A stretch of 64,000 bases of DNA from Aquisalimonas sp. Lineage in GTDB: Bacteria > Pseudomonadota > Gammaproteobacteria > Nitrococcales > Aquisalimonadaceae. Under the pieces are notes generated by a model, which was given only the letters and a program-made list of their open reading frames with translations, was not told where the DNA came from and made no database searches. Shown here piece after piece: positions 47,916 through 57,009 of the stretch (positions are counted from its first letter, which is position 1; each line of letters starts with the position of its first letter). Location of the stretch: positions 1 through 64,000 of the forward strand of contig SLBZ01000031.1 of assembly GCA_007126095.1 (NCBI GenBank), written 5' to 3'. The position numbers and the translations under genes were made by a program.

Positions 47916-48809
47916 TCAGCGCCGGTACAACCGGACGAGGTCGTGATAGTGATCCACGCGGCGGTCGCGCAGGAACGGCCACATCCGCCGGACGGTCTCG
48001 CTGCGCTGCATGTCGAGCGTTGCAAGCAGGACCTGGTCACCGTCCTCGTCGGCCCTCGCGAGCAGCTCCCCCTGCGGCCCGGCGACAAAGCTCGTGCCCC
48101 AGAACGTGGCGCCAGCCGCAGGGTCGGCCGGATCCGGTTCCCGCCCGTGCCGGTTGCAGACCAGCACCGGCAGGCCATTGGCAACCGCATGCCCCCGCTG
48201 AACCAGCATCCAGGCATCGCGCTGGCGCTTTCGTTCGTCCCGGTCATCCTCGTCAGCCCAGCCGATGGCCGTGGGGTAGAGAAGGATCTCTGCGCCCGCC
48301 AGCGCCATGAGCCGGGCGGCTTCAGGGAACCACTGGTCCCAGCACACGAGTACGCCGAGGCGGCCAACGCTGGTGTCGACCGGCTCGAATCCGGTATCGC
48401 CAGGCGTGAAGTAGAATTTCTCGTAGTACCCAGGGTCATCCGGGATATGCATCTTGCGATAGTGGCCTGCCAGTCGGCCGTCACTGTCCAGCACCACTGC
48501 GGTGTTGTGGTACAGCCCCGCCGCTCTCCGCTCGAACAGCGAGCCGACAATAACCACTTCAAGTTCCTTTGCCAGGTTACTGAGAAAACTGGTGGTCGGC
48601 CCTGGGATCGGCTCGGCCATGTCGAACACGGCCGGGTCTTCCTGTTTGCAGAAATAGGGGGTGCGGTGGAGCTCCTGCAGCAGCACCAGCCGGGCGCCAC
48701 GGCCGGCCGCGTCGCGGATGCCGCGCTCGGTGCGTGTCAGATTGGAGTCCGGGTCGTCGGTGCAGGCGTGCTGCACGAGACCTGCGGTCAGATGAGCGGC
48801 GGACGCCAT
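47916..48809 (-). CDS. aguB: N-Carbamoylputrescine amidase
   Basis: A 297-residue nitrilase-superfamily amidohydrolase converting N-carbamoylputrescine to putrescine. The Glu is in LVLLQELHRTPYFC, the Lys in HYRKMHIPDDPGYYEKFYF, and the Cys nucleophile in GVLVCWDQWFPEAAR, all typical of AguB. I chose the ATG at 48809. It follows aguA by 38 bases, completing agmatine-to-putrescine conversion. Confidence 0.94.
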   Translation of the reverse strand: MASAAHLTAGLVQHACTDDPDSNLTRTERGIRDAAGRGARLVLLQELHRTPYFCKQEDPAVFDMAEPIPGPTTSFLSNLAKELEVVIVGSLFERRAAGLYHNTAVVLDSDGRLAGHYRKMHIPDDPGYYEKFYFTPGDTGFEPVDTSVGRLGVLVCWDQWFPEAARLMALAGAEILLYPTAIGWADEDDRDERKRQRDAWMLVQRGHAVANGLPVLVCNRHGREPDPADPAAGATFWGTSFVAGPQGELLARADEDGDQVLLATLDMQRSETVRRMWPFLRDRRVDHYHDLVRLYRR

Positions 48810-48847
48810 GCCGTCTCCGGAGGCGGTGAATGGGCCAAGCATTGTAC

Positions 48848-49906
48848 TCAAATTGCGGATTCGGTGGCAGTCCCCGGCGCAGCGGGGAGCTGCATGGTGG
48901 CGCAATGCAGGGCGCCGCCCTGGGTGATCAGGGTGCGTGCATCGAGGCCGATGATTGCACGCTCCGGGAATAGCCCGGCCAGCGTATTCAGGGCTGCGGC
49001 GTCCTGCGGAACGCCGTAGGTGGGCACGAGCACCGCGCCGTTGATGATGAGGAAGTTGGCGTAACTCGCTGGCAAACGGCTGCCTTCGGTGTCGTGCACC
49101 GGTTCGGGCCAGGGAAGCGGCACCAGGTCGTACGGCTTGCCATCGGGCGTGCGGAATGAGGCGAGTTCAGCGGCCATTGCCTGAAGAGGCTGGAAATGCG
49201 GATCGTCGGGGCGGTCACAAGAGGTGTAGGTGATCGTCCCGGTATCCGTGAAACGCGCGAGCATGTCCACGTGACCGTCGGTATCGTCGCCCTCCAGCCA
49301 GCCATCGTTCAGCCAAAGCGTGCGTGACGCACCGAAATGCGCCCGGAAGAGCTGTTCGTAGTCGCTGACGCCCAGTTCGGGATTGCGCCCGGGGTGAAGC
49401 AAGCAGCGACGCGTGGTGAGAATGGTGCCGGCCCCGTCACAGTCGATGGCGCCGCCTTCCAGCACGCGATCCACGGCCTGATACGCGGCGCCGGGAAACG
49501 CGCCCGCGGCATGCAGCCGTGCGGTGAGGCGGTCGTCCTCGGTGGCCGGGTACTTGCCGCCCCAGCCGTTGAACCGGAAATCGAGGCAACGGAGGGCATC
49601 GCCAGCGAGCACGGTAATGGGTCCGTGATCCCGGGCCCAAATGTCATCGGCAGGCGCGGTGTGCAGATGGAGGTGATCGTCCGGAACCCCGCGGCTCCGG
49701 AGCTGCTGCCGGACGTGCGATGCCTTCGCCGCATCGGGGACGGCGATACAGAGCGGCTGAAACCGGCCAATGGCCGCGGCCAGCTCCTCGACCGAGGACT
49801 CCGCGGCAGCCAGGCGTGCGCCCCAATCGCCGCCTGCGCGGGGCCAGGTGAGCATAATGGCTGTCTGGAGTTCCCACTCGGCGGGAAGACGGGGCGGTGT
49901 GGTCAC
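48848..49906 (-). CDS. aguA: Agmatine deiminase
   Basis: A 352-residue guanidino-group-modifying enzyme converting agmatine to N-carbamoylputrescine. DDIWARDHGPI, NGWGGKYP, EGGAIDCDG and the catalytic Cys (C335 in GGALHCATMQLP) are present. The probable start is GTG at 49906, four bases after the upstream gene's stop, without a strong SD. The frame is open 31 codons further within the upstream gene, but those codons look like overlap. aguB follows. Confidence 0.93.
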   Translation of the reverse strand: MTTPPRLPAEWELQTAIMLTWPRAGGDWGARLAAAESSVEELAAAIGRFQPLCIAVPDAAKASHVRQQLRSRGVPDDHLHLHTAPADDIWARDHGPITVLAGDALRCLDFRFNGWGGKYPATEDDRLTARLHAAGAFPGAAYQAVDRVLEGGAIDCDGAGTILTTRRCLLHPGRNPELGVSDYEQLFRAHFGASRTLWLNDGWLEGDDTDGHVDMLARFTDTGTITYTSCDRPDDPHFQPLQAMAAELASFRTPDGKPYDLVPLPWPEPVHDTEGSRLPASYANFLIINGAVLVPTYGVPQDAAALNTLAGLFPERAIIGLDARTLITQGGALHCATMQLPAAPGTATESAI

Positions 49907-49910
49907 GGGT

Positions 49911-50198
49911 TCAACGCTGCCGTACGGCTCTGAGGACGCGGTCGTATTCGAAGTAGACGCTGAAACCGTCGTAATCCCAGCGCGTAATGGGCGGATCACC
50001 CACGGAGTCCCTGCGGGTCTGCGGCTCGCCGAGTCGGTGCTCCACCTGGTCTTTTGTCAGCCCCCGTTGCAACTGCTCGTCGAGTTCGCTGTCGCCGTCA
50101 CGCAGAGCGTCCAGCAGCAGCGTGTCCGCGGCTACAGACTGCACGAGGCCAAGCGACAGAATCAGAGCCACTCCCAGGGTGCGCACGATTGCGGGCAT
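49911..50198 (-). CDS. Small exported protein, DUF2845/SmpA-like
   Basis: A 95-residue protein with a signal peptide (about 1-24, ending VAADT) and a compact mature domain: GLTKDQVEHRLGEPQTRRD then RWDYDGFSVYFEYDRVLRAV. The 'xxMxxxVxxxLGxP' plus edge strand resembles SmpA/BamE-like folds and may be DUF2845. Function unknown. It heads the minus-strand run to aguA and has a good promoter upstream. Confidence 0.7.
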   Translation of the reverse strand: MPAIVRTLGVALILSLGLVQSVAADTLLLDALRDGDSELDEQLQRGLTKDQVEHRLGEPQTRRDSVGDPPITRWDYDGFSVYFEYDRVLRAVRQR

Positions 50199-50241
50199 CC
50201 GTCCTCTCCATGCTGGACGCGATCAGGAAAATGTCCGGAAG

Positions 50242-50270
50242 ACTATAGCACCGGGGCCTGAATGGACCAA
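50242..50270 (-). promoter_or_regulatory. Promoter of the DUF-aguA-aguB run
   Basis: On the minus strand TTGGTC (50265-50270) and TATAGT (50242-50247) are separated by 17 bases. The first start codon is 44 bases downstream of the -10. Confidence 0.65.
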
Positions 50271-50307
50271 CGCCGGCCGACCCAGCGGGTATCGCCGCAA
50301 CGGGATG

Positions 50308-50317
50308 CTGCTAGAAT
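50308..50317 (+). promoter_or_regulatory. Extended -10 promoter of sfsA
   Basis: TGCTAGAAT places TG one base before TAGAAT (50312-50317), an extended -10. A recognisable -35 is lacking. The sfsA ATG is 33 bases downstream. Confidence 0.5.
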
Positions 50318-50350
50318 GCGCGCTTTCCGCAATGGTCCAAGGTCTGTTTG

Positions 50351-51085
50351 ATGCGATTCGCGCAGCCCCTGACACCCGGTGTTCTCGAGCGGCGGTACAA
50401 GCGGTTTCTTGCCGATGTGCGCCTGGAAGACGGGTCGCTGATCACGTGCCACTGCCCGAACACTGGATCGATGCTCGGCTGCAAGGAGCCGGGTTCGCGG
50501 GTCTGGCTCAGCCGCTCCGACAACCCGAAGCGCAAGTACGCGTTCACGTGGGAACTCGTCGAACTCCCCGGGCGTGCACTGGTCGGTATTCACACGGGGC
50601 GCGCCAATGGCATGGTGCGCGAAGCCTTGGAGCAGGGGCGTATCCCGGCGCTGGCCGATTACCCGGTCATCAGGCCGGAGGTGCGGATCCCGGAGTGGCG
50701 TACGCGCATTGATTTTCTGCTGAGTGGGCATGCTTCCACGGCCGACGCGTACGTTGAGGTCAAGAACGTAACCGCTGCCGTGGAAGAGGGCGTGGCGCTT
50801 TTCCCCGATGCAGTGAGCGACCGCGGGACACGGCATCTGCAGCACCTGCAGAAGCTGGTGGCGGAAGGGTGCCGTGCCGCGCTGATATTCTGTGTGCAAC
50901 GGGATGACGTGACCGAGGTGCGCCCCGCCGATCGCATTGACCCGGCCTACGGACGGGCGCTGCGGGAAGCCATCGCCAATGGGGTCGAGGTTCATGCCCT
51001 CGGCGCTGATGTGAATGAACAAACGATCGAACTGCGCCGCCGGTTGCCGGTGGTGTGTCCGACATCCGAGCTGTCGCCAACGTAA
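50351..51085 (+). CDS. sfsA: DNA/RNA nuclease SfsA
   Basis: A 244-residue protein of the SfsA family, an OB-fold plus PD-(D/E)XK-like nuclease; older work called it a sugar-fermentation stimulator. Signatures: RRYKRFLADVRLEDG, HCPNTGSMLGC, IDFLLSGH and AYVEVKNVT as the nuclease-like core, VQRDDVTEVRPAD near the end. The ATG at 50351 follows a TTG codon and has AAGGT seven bases upstream. lolC begins 11 bases after its stop. Confidence 0.93.
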   Translation: MRFAQPLTPGVLERRYKRFLADVRLEDGSLITCHCPNTGSMLGCKEPGSRVWLSRSDNPKRKYAFTWELVELPGRALVGIHTGRANGMVREALEQGRIPALADYPVIRPEVRIPEWRTRIDFLLSGHASTADAYVEVKNVTAAVEEGVALFPDAVSDRGTRHLQHLQKLVAEGCRAALIFCVQRDDVTEVRPADRIDPAYGRALREAIANGVEVHALGADVNEQTIELRRRLPVVCPTSELSPT

Positions 51086-51096
51086 GGAAACTGCGC

Positions 51097-52347
51097 ATGT
51101 TCCGTCCGCTGGAACTGTTTATCGGCCTGCGCTACACGCGAGCGAAACGCCGTAATCAGTTCGTGTCCTTCATATCGCTGAGTTCCATTCTGGGAATCGC
51201 CCTGGGGGTCACTGCGCTCATCACCGTCATGTCGGTGATGAACGGGTTCGAGCGCGAACTCCGGGACAAGATTCTCGGCATGATCGCCCATGCCACCATC
51301 GAGTCGCGCGATGGCGGCATGGAGGAGTGGGAAACAGTCGTCGAGCGCGCCGAAAGGCATCCGGAAGTGGTCGGTGCCGCGCCCTATGTCACCGGCGAGG
51401 TCATGATGACCCGCGGCGGGCAGGTCAGCGGCGCGCAGCTCCGCGGTGTGCTCCCCGAGATGGAGGGCAATGTCTCCCGGGTGATCGAGAATATCGACGG
51501 CGATGCCGCGCGGCACCTGGAGCCGGGGGAGTACAACATCATTCTTGGCTGGGCGCTTGCGCGCGAGCTGGGCGTGCGTGCGGGTGACCGGGTGACCGTG
51601 GTGACGCCGGAGGCGCGTGCGACGGTCGCCGGCATAGTGCCACGGCTCAAGCGCTTCCATGTTGCCGGCACCTTCGACGTGGGCATGTACGAGTACGATC
51701 GCGGCGTGGCGCTGGTGCATATCGGTGACGCAGCGACAATCATGCGGCTGGGCGAGGGCGTGTCGGGCGTGCGCCTGCAGTTCCGGGACCTCATGGATGC
51801 GCCCTGGCTGGCATCGGAAGTCGGCCAGGAGCTCGGCGGTGGCAGTTACCGGGTCCGTGACTGGACCCGGGAGCACGCCAGCTTCTTCCATGCGGTGCAG
51901 ACCGAGAAGACGGTGATGTTTGTCATTCTGACACTGATCATCGCCGTGGCGGCGTTCAATATCGTCTCCACCCTGGTCATGGTCGTGAACGACAAGCGCA
52001 GTGATATCGCCATTCTGCGCACACTCGGCGCGAGTCCCGGGAGTGTCATGGGGATATTCATGGTGCAGGGGGCCATCATCGGTGTCTTCGGCACCATTCT
52101 GGGCGTCGCCGGGGGCGTGGCACTGGCACTGAACGTGGAGACCATCGTTCCGGCAATCGAACAGCTTCTCGGTGTTGCGTTCCTGGCACCGGACATCTAC
52201 TGGTTGAGCGATCTGCCATCGGATCTGCAGACCACCGATGTGGTCCGCATTGCCGGTGTTGCCCTGGTGCTGTCGCTGTTGGCGACCATCTACCCCGCAT
52301 GGCGGGGAGCACGAACCGAGCCAGCGGAGGCGTTGCGGTATGAATGA
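51097..52347 (+). CDS. lolC: Lipoprotein-releasing ABC permease LolC-type
   Basis: A 416-residue inner-membrane protein with four membrane helices (one near the N-terminus, three near the C-terminus) and a large periplasmic MacB-like domain. It releases outer-membrane lipoproteins to Lol[24 protein letters not shown] and the C-terminal [21 protein letters not shown] are family signatures. ATG at 51097 with AAGGAAA upstream. lolD overlaps its stop. No lolE gene follows, so one permease may serve both roles. Confidence 0.92.
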   Translation: MFRPLELFIGLRYTRAKRRNQFVSFISLSSILGIALGVTALITVMSVMNGFERELRDKILGMIAHATIESRDGGMEEWETVVERAERHPEVVGAAPYVTGEVMMTRGGQVSGAQLRGVLPEMEGNVSRVIENIDGDAARHLEPGEYNIILGWALARELGVRAGDRVTVVTPEARATVAGIVPRLKRFHVAGTFDVGMYEYDRGVALVHIGDAATIMRLGEGVSGVRLQFRDLMDAPWLASEVGQELGGGSYRVRDWTREHASFFHAVQTEKTVMFVILTLIIAVAAFNIVSTLVMVVNDKRSDIAILRTLGASPGSVMGIFMVQGAIIGVFGTILGVAGGVALALNVETIVPAIEQLLGVAFLAPDIYWLSDLPSDLQTTDVVRIAGVALVLSLLATIYPAWRGARTEPAEALRYE

Positions 52348-53056
52348 ACAGCAGTCAGGGGAAGCCGTTGTTCGCTGCAACGGCGTCAGCAAGGTGTTTC
52401 ACGAGGGGCCGCGTGACGTGCGTGTGCTCGACCGCGTCAGCCTGAGTATCGCGCGGGGTGAGCAGCTGGCTATTGTCGGCCGTTCGGGCTCCGGGAAGAG
52501 CACCCTGCTGCAGATTCTCGGCGGGCTGGACAAGCCGACGGAAGGAGACGTGCACGTGTGCGGACAGTCCGTGTATGCGCTGGGAGCGGGCGAGCGTGGA
52601 CGGCTTCGCAATGAAGCGATCGGTTTCATCTACCAGTTCCACCATCTGCTGCCGGAGTTCACGGCGCTGGAAAACGTGGCGATGCCCCTGTTGATCCGCA
52701 AGGCGGGGCGGGCTGAAGCCAGCGCTGCGGCGGCAAAGGTGCTGGAACGCGTCGGTCTCGGGCACCGTCTTGAACACAAGCCCGGGGAACTCTCGGGTGG
52801 GGAGCGGCAGCGCACGGCCATCGCCCGCGCCATGGTGACTGAGCCGGCCTGCGTGCTGGCGGATGAACCAACGGGCAATCTGGACCGCCATACGGCGGAA
52901 GACGTCTTCACGCTGTTGCGGGAGCTCAACCGGGATTTCGGGACCAGCCTGGTGGTGGTGACCCACGACATGGAACTGGCCGGACGGATGGATCAGACCG
53001 TGACCATCGATGATGGGCGGCTCGTTCCGCCAGAGGCGGCGTCTGCGTCAGCGTGA
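52340..53056 (+). CDS. lolD: Lipoprotein-releasing ABC ATPase LolD
   Basis: A 238-residue ABC ATPase. Walker [10 protein letters not shown], the LolD-type Q-loop region [17 protein letters not shown] (LolD family motif FHHLLPEF), signature [14 protein letters not shown], and Walker [12 protein letters not shown] are intact. The ATG at 52340 lies within the lolC stop (coupled). The 3' end overlaps the convergent DUF2062 gene by nine bases. Confidence 0.95.
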   Translation: MNEQQSGEAVVRCNGVSKVFHEGPRDVRVLDRVSLSIARGEQLAIVGRSGSGKSTLLQILGGLDKPTEGDVHVCGQSVYALGAGERGRLRNEAIGFIYQFHHLLPEFTALENVAMPLLIRKAGRAEASAAAAKVLERVGLGHRLEHKPGELSGGERQRTAIARAMVTEPACVLADEPTGNLDRHTAEDVFTLLRELNRDFGTSLVVVTHDMELAGRMDQTVTIDDGRLVPPEAASASA

Positions 53057-53590
53057 TTCGCGCGCGGCGAGGCGGGCGGCGCGTTTTTCCTTTCTGCGCC
53101 GGAGGTGACGGCGGATGTTCAGGCGCCAGAGCAGGTGGATCAGGCCGTAGCCCGCGAGAGACGCGCAGAGGCCGCACAGCACACTGCCAAGCAGCAACGG
53201 CTGCCAGATGTTGACCAGCTCCGTCCAGTACCACTCAAGGGTGGGCTCGAACGTGCCGTCGCGTGTCCCCTCGCCCATGACCAGCAACCCGATCCGGTAC
53301 TGGAAGTACAGCATCGGCGCCATGGTCAGTGGGTTCGAGACCCAGACACCGGCCAGTGCGATCGGCATGTTGACGCGGAACAGGATCGCCAGCGCCGCGG
53401 AGGGAATCATCTGGAACGGCATGGGCATGAATGCCATGAACAGGCCCACGCCCAGACCGCCCGCCAGCGAGTGGCGGTTCAGGTGCCACAGGTTCGGATC
53501 ATGAAGCAGACGCCCGAACACGCGGAGCCGCTGATGGCCGCGTACGACTCTGGAGTCCGGCAGATACCGTCGAAAGAACTTTCTCGCCAC
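53048..53590 (-). CDS. DUF2062 membrane protein
   Basis: A 180-residue inner-membrane protein with two to three hydrophobic segments: [48 protein letters not shown], and [20 protein letters not shown]. The PMPFQM and NP-x-T motifs mark the DUF2062 family of unknown function. The C-terminus is Arg/Lys-rich. Its 3' end overlaps lolD and it is divergent from comEC by 42 bases. Confidence 0.88.
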   Translation of the reverse strand: MARKFFRRYLPDSRVVRGHQRLRVFGRLLHDPNLWHLNRHSLAGGLGVGLFMAFMPMPFQMIPSAALAILFRVNMPIALAGVWVSNPLTMAPMLYFQYRIGLLVMGEGTRDGTFEPTLEWYWTELVNIWQPLLLGSVLCGLCASLAGYGLIHLLWRLNIRRHLRRRKEKRAARLAARESR

Positions 53591-53632
53591 GCGTGATACT
53601 TTGAGTCGTCGCCTGTTCGGGGCGATGATAAC

Positions 53633-55891
53633 GTGATTACGGCCCGTATGTCCGGGCTGCAGCCAGGAACGGCAACGGGGGCAAACTCACGGATGAGTCC
53701 TGCCACGGCCGCCTGCGGCGCATTCGTCGCCGGGGCGATCCTCTTTCATGTCAGCACGGGGCTTCCCGACAGCGCCGGGTGGCTGTCGTTGCTCGCCGGA
53801 GTGATGCTGCTGCTTCGCGGCCGTCGCTGGCTGGTGCCCGGGCTGTTCTGCGCAGGGGCGCTCTGGTCGGCTTGGTCGGCTGCCGCCGCGCTGGATTATC
53901 GGCTCGACACGCCCGGGAACGTTGTCCTGGAGGGCGAGGTAGCCGGGCTGCCGGCCTCCGGTGACGCGCGGCGTCAGTCATTCCTGGTGCGGGTGGACCG
54001 ATCCGCTGACGGCCCGGAGGTGCGGCGGGTGCGGCTGCATTGGTACGGCGCCGGTCAATCGGTGCGCACCGGTGAGCGCTGGCGGTTCGAGGCCGACCTC
54101 CGCGCCCCCGCCGGCGCGCTGAACCCGGGCGCATTCGACGGTGAGCGCTGGCAGATCCAGAAGGGCATCGATGCGTCGGGAACCGTGACTCGCGGGGAAC
54201 GAATCGAGGTCCATTCAGGCGCAAGCCTGGATGGGGTGCGCGGTTTCCTGTCAGCGCGTCTGCGCGCCGTGGTCAACCATGACGCGGCCGGTGCCATGCT
54301 GGTTGCTCTGGCCGTTGGTGATCGCCGCTTTCTGGATGACCAGGTCTGGGCGACGCTTCTGGCGACGGGCACCAATCACCTGGTGGCGATTTCGGGGTTG
54401 CATGTCGGGCTGGCCGCAGGGCTGGGGCTTGTGCTCGGCATGACCCTCTGGCGGTGCGGCGGCCGAACGGCCGGGCGTATCCCGGCGCGTGTCGCCGGCG
54501 CAGTGCTGGGGCTTGTGACCGCTGCGGTCTATGCCGCTCTTGCCGGGTTCACCATTCCGACGCAGCGCGCCCTGATCATGCTGGCGGTGACACTGTTTGC
54601 GGTGTTCGTGCGGCGGCCGGTGCGGCCAACGCAGGTGCTCTGCATTGCGGCGGTTGCCGTCCTGCTGGTGGATCCGCTGGCGCCTCTCGATCCGGGGTTC
54701 TGGTTGTCGTTCGCGGCCGTGGCGACGCTGGGCCTGCTGCTCTGGGGGCGATCGCCCTCCGGCGGGGCCTGGGTATGGCTGACCATCCAGTTCCGTCTTG
54801 CACTGGTGCTCGCACCCATGACGCTACTCCTGTTCAGTCATGTCGCGCTTGCGGCACCCGTCGCCAACCTGGTGGCGATTCCTCTGGTCGGCATGTTCAC
54901 GGTGCCGCTCGTGCTAGTTGCAGCCATGACCATCGTGCCGTTTCCTGCCATTGGCGCGTTCCTGGCGGACTGGAGTGGCTGGCTGCTGATCCTGTTCCTG
55001 GGGTTTGCCGAACGCGTGGCCAGGGTCGCCGACCTTGTCCCCGTCCCGACGGTGGGTGAGGGGGGTGTTGCCTGGGTGCTGCTGTTGATGGCCGTGGTGC
55101 TGGCGATGATGCCGGCCGGGATCCCCGGGCGGATTCTGGCCATGCCAATGCTGGCCGCCGCTTTGTGGCCCGGGAGTATGGGCGGTGATGCGCGCGTACA
55201 GGTCACGACGCTGGACGTGGGACACGGACACGCAAGCGTCATCCAGAGCGGAGGCGAAGTGGTGGTCGTTGATTCCGGTCGCACCGGACGTGAAGTGGCC
55301 GCCTTGCTCACACGAACGGGGCGGGCCGACCGGCTGGTTCTCACCAGGGATCGCACGGGTTACAGGGGTGGCGCGGAGGAGCTGCGCATGCCCCCGGGGG
55401 CGACGGTTCACGACGCCCTGGAAGCCCCCGGAGCGTGTTCCGGCGGCGCGCGGTGGGGGGCGGGCAGCGGCGAGTTCCACTTCCTTGATCCGCAGCTTGA
55501 TGTGACGGCCTGCGTCCTGCTGGTGGAGTCGGACGGTCGCCGTATCCTGATCGCCGCCGGTATCCCGCCGGGGGCGCCCGTCCGGTGGGAAGCCGCGGGC
55601 AGGGTGGATGCCGTCGTGCTGCCGGCCGGCGGGCATGCCGACGCCGTGACAGAGGCGATGCTCGAGGCACTGCAACCGGAACTCGCCGTGGTGTCGGTCG
55701 ATGCCGGCAATCGTTATGGCCTGCCGCATCCGCAAGCGCTGGAGCGCCTGCGGGATCATGGTGTCCGGTTGCTGCACACCGGCCACCACGGGGCGGTCAC
55801 CATCACGCTGCAGGCCGGTTTGCCCGCGGAGACCGCGAGGGATCGCGCCGGCTGGTGGAATCGGCGCCGGCCCTTCGGTCAGGGGAGGTAA
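53633..55891 (+). CDS. comEC: ComEC/Rec2 DNA uptake channel, degenerate MBL domain
   Basis: A 752-residue inner-membrane channel for transforming DNA. An N-terminal OB-like DUF4131 region is followed by the competence domain (AISGLHVGLAAG, GFTIPTQRALIML) with multiple helices, then a metallo-beta-lactamase-like domain from about 525. That domain starts well (TTLDVGHGHASVI...VVDSG), but its HxDxDH metal motif reads RDRTGY (572-577) and the later HHGS position reads AGGHAD. The nuclease is probably inactive. Start GTG at 53633; an ATG at 53693 is an alternative. It opens the exbB-exbD-msbA-lpxK-kdsB run. Confidence 0.9.
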   Translation: MITARMSGLQPGTATGANSRMSPATAACGAFVAGAILFHVSTGLPDSAGWLSLLAGVMLLLRGRRWLVPGLFCAGALWSAWSAAAALDYRLDTPGNVVLEGEVAGLPASGDARRQSFLVRVDRSADGPEVRRVRLHWYGAGQSVRTGERWRFEADLRAPAGALNPGAFDGERWQIQKGIDASGTVTRGERIEVHSGASLDGVRGFLSARLRAVVNHDAAGAMLVALAVGDRRFLDDQVWATLLATGTNHLVAISGLHVGLAAGLGLVLGMTLWRCGGRTAGRIPARVAGAVLGLVTAAVYAALAGFTIPTQRALIMLAVTLFAVFVRRPVRPTQVLCIAAVAVLLVDPLAPLDPGFWLSFAAVATLGLLLWGRSPSGGAWVWLTIQFRLALVLAPMTLLLFSHVALAAPVANLVAIPLVGMFTVPLVLVAAMTIVPFPAIGAFLADWSGWLLILFLGFAERVARVADLVPVPTVGEGGVAWVLLLMAVVLAMMPAGIPGRILAMPMLAAALWPGSMGGDARVQVTTLDVGHGHASVIQSGGEVVVVDSGRTGREVAALLTRTGRADRLVLTRDRTGYRGGAEELRMPPGATVHDALEAPGACSGGARWGAGSGEFHFLDPQLDVTACVLLVESDGRRILIAAGIPPGAPVRWEAAGRVDAVVLPAGGHADAVTEAMLEALQPELAVVSVDAGNRYGLPHPQALERLRDHGVRLLHTGHHGAVTITLQAGLPAETARDRAGWWNRRRPFGQGR

Positions 55892-55955
55892 TCGTTTATC
55901 ATGCGGCCTTCGCGCGGGGATGCCCCTGGCCCATGGAAAAGGAGAACAACTCGGC

Positions 55956-56591
55956 GTGCTGGAAATGATTGCGGCTGGCGGATGGGTGATGGTGCCGATC
56001 ATCCTCTGCTCTATTCTCGCGTTGGCCATTATCGGCGAGCGAATCTGGGCCTTGCAGAAGCGGCGGGTCCTGCCCCCGCACCTTGTGGCGCACGTCTGGA
56101 ATCAGGTGCGCAGCGGAACGCTGGACAGCCAGCAGCTGCGGCAGTTGCGTGAGCAATCCGCCCTGGGCCGGGTGCTGGCGGCAGGGCTGAGCAACATGCG
56201 CAGCAGCCGCGAAGTGATGATGGAGTCCATCGAGGATGCCGGCCGCCACGAGGCCCATCGCATGGAGCGCTTTCTGAACACGCTCGGCACCATCGCCTCG
56301 ATTACACCGCTGCTGGGCCTGCTTGGAACCGTGATCGGCATGATCCGGGTTTTCAGTGCCATTACCGCCCATGGTGTCGGTGATGCCGCCAACCTGGCGG
56401 GCGGTATCTCCGAGGCGCTCCTGACAACCGCAGCCGGCTTGATCGTGGCCATTCCGTCACTCATGGCCTACCGCTATTTCCGCGGTCTTGTCGATGAGCA
56501 CATGGTGGAGATGGAGCAGGAGGCCATGAAGCTGGTCGAGGTCATCCAGGGTCAGCGCGACCGCAGCAGTATTGAAGGTGGTACGCGGTGA
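55956..56591 (+). CDS. exbB: ExbB/TolQ-family proton-channel protein
   Basis: A 211-residue inner-membrane protein with three helices (about 8-28, 110-135, 150-175). VLEMIAAGGWVMVPIILCSILAL and GTIASITPLLGLLGTVIGMI plus AGGISEALLTTAAGL match ExbB, and it lacks TolQ features. With ExbD it energises an outer-membrane process by proton flow. Start GTG at 55956 (GGAGA upstream); exbD overlaps its stop. No TonB in this window. Confidence 0.9.
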   Translation: MLEMIAAGGWVMVPIILCSILALAIIGERIWALQKRRVLPPHLVAHVWNQVRSGTLDSQQLRQLREQSALGRVLAAGLSNMRSSREVMMESIEDAGRHEAHRMERFLNTLGTIASITPLLGLLGTVIGMIRVFSAITAHGVGDAANLAGGISEALLTTAAGLIVAIPSLMAYRYFRGLVDEHMVEMEQEAMKLVEVIQGQRDRSSIEGGTR

Positions 56592-57004
56592 ATCTCCGCC
56601 CCCGACGCCGCGAAGAGCCGGAGATCACGCTGACCCCGCTGATCGACGTGGTGTTTCTAATGCTGATCTTTTTCATGGTCAGCGCCACGTTTCTCAATGA
56701 GGCCGACATGGAACTGAGCCTGCCCGAGGCGTCGCTGGATCCCGGGGAGCGGGCCTATTCCCCCATCGAGCTGGCCATCAGCGCCAGTGGCGATTACTAC
56801 GTCGACGGCGAGGCGCTAGTGAATCAGCAGACCGACACGGTACAGCGTGCGCTGGAACAGGCCCTGGACGGCCGGCCCGACGCCCCCGTCATTATCCGTG
56901 CTGACGGACGGACTCCGCACCAGTCCCTGGTGACCGCGCTGGACGCTGCCGGGCGTGCCAGTATCGAGAACATTTCCATTGCCACCGTGCCCGAGGACGA
57001 CTGA
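56588..57004 (+). CDS. exbD: ExbD/TolR-family protein
   Basis: A 138-residue protein with one N-terminal membrane helix (LTPLIDVVFLMLIFFMVSATF) that holds the conserved proton-path Asp, and a small periplasmic domain. GTG start overlaps the exbB stop (GTGA). The exbBD pair sits upstream of msbA in many gammaproteobacteria; its link with lipid A export is contextual, not proven. Confidence 0.92.
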   Translation: MNLRPRRREEPEITLTPLIDVVFLMLIFFMVSATFLNEADMELSLPEASLDPGERAYSPIELAISASGDYYVDGEALVNQQTDTVQRALEQALDGRPDAPVIIRADGRTPHQSLVTALDAAGRASIENISIATVPEDD

Positions 57005-57009
57005 TTACC

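Noticed and set aside
46766..48310. 514-codon plus-strand frame opposite DAHP synthase and aguB
   Set aside because: Shadow of two well-supported minus-strand enzymes; no start context or domain.
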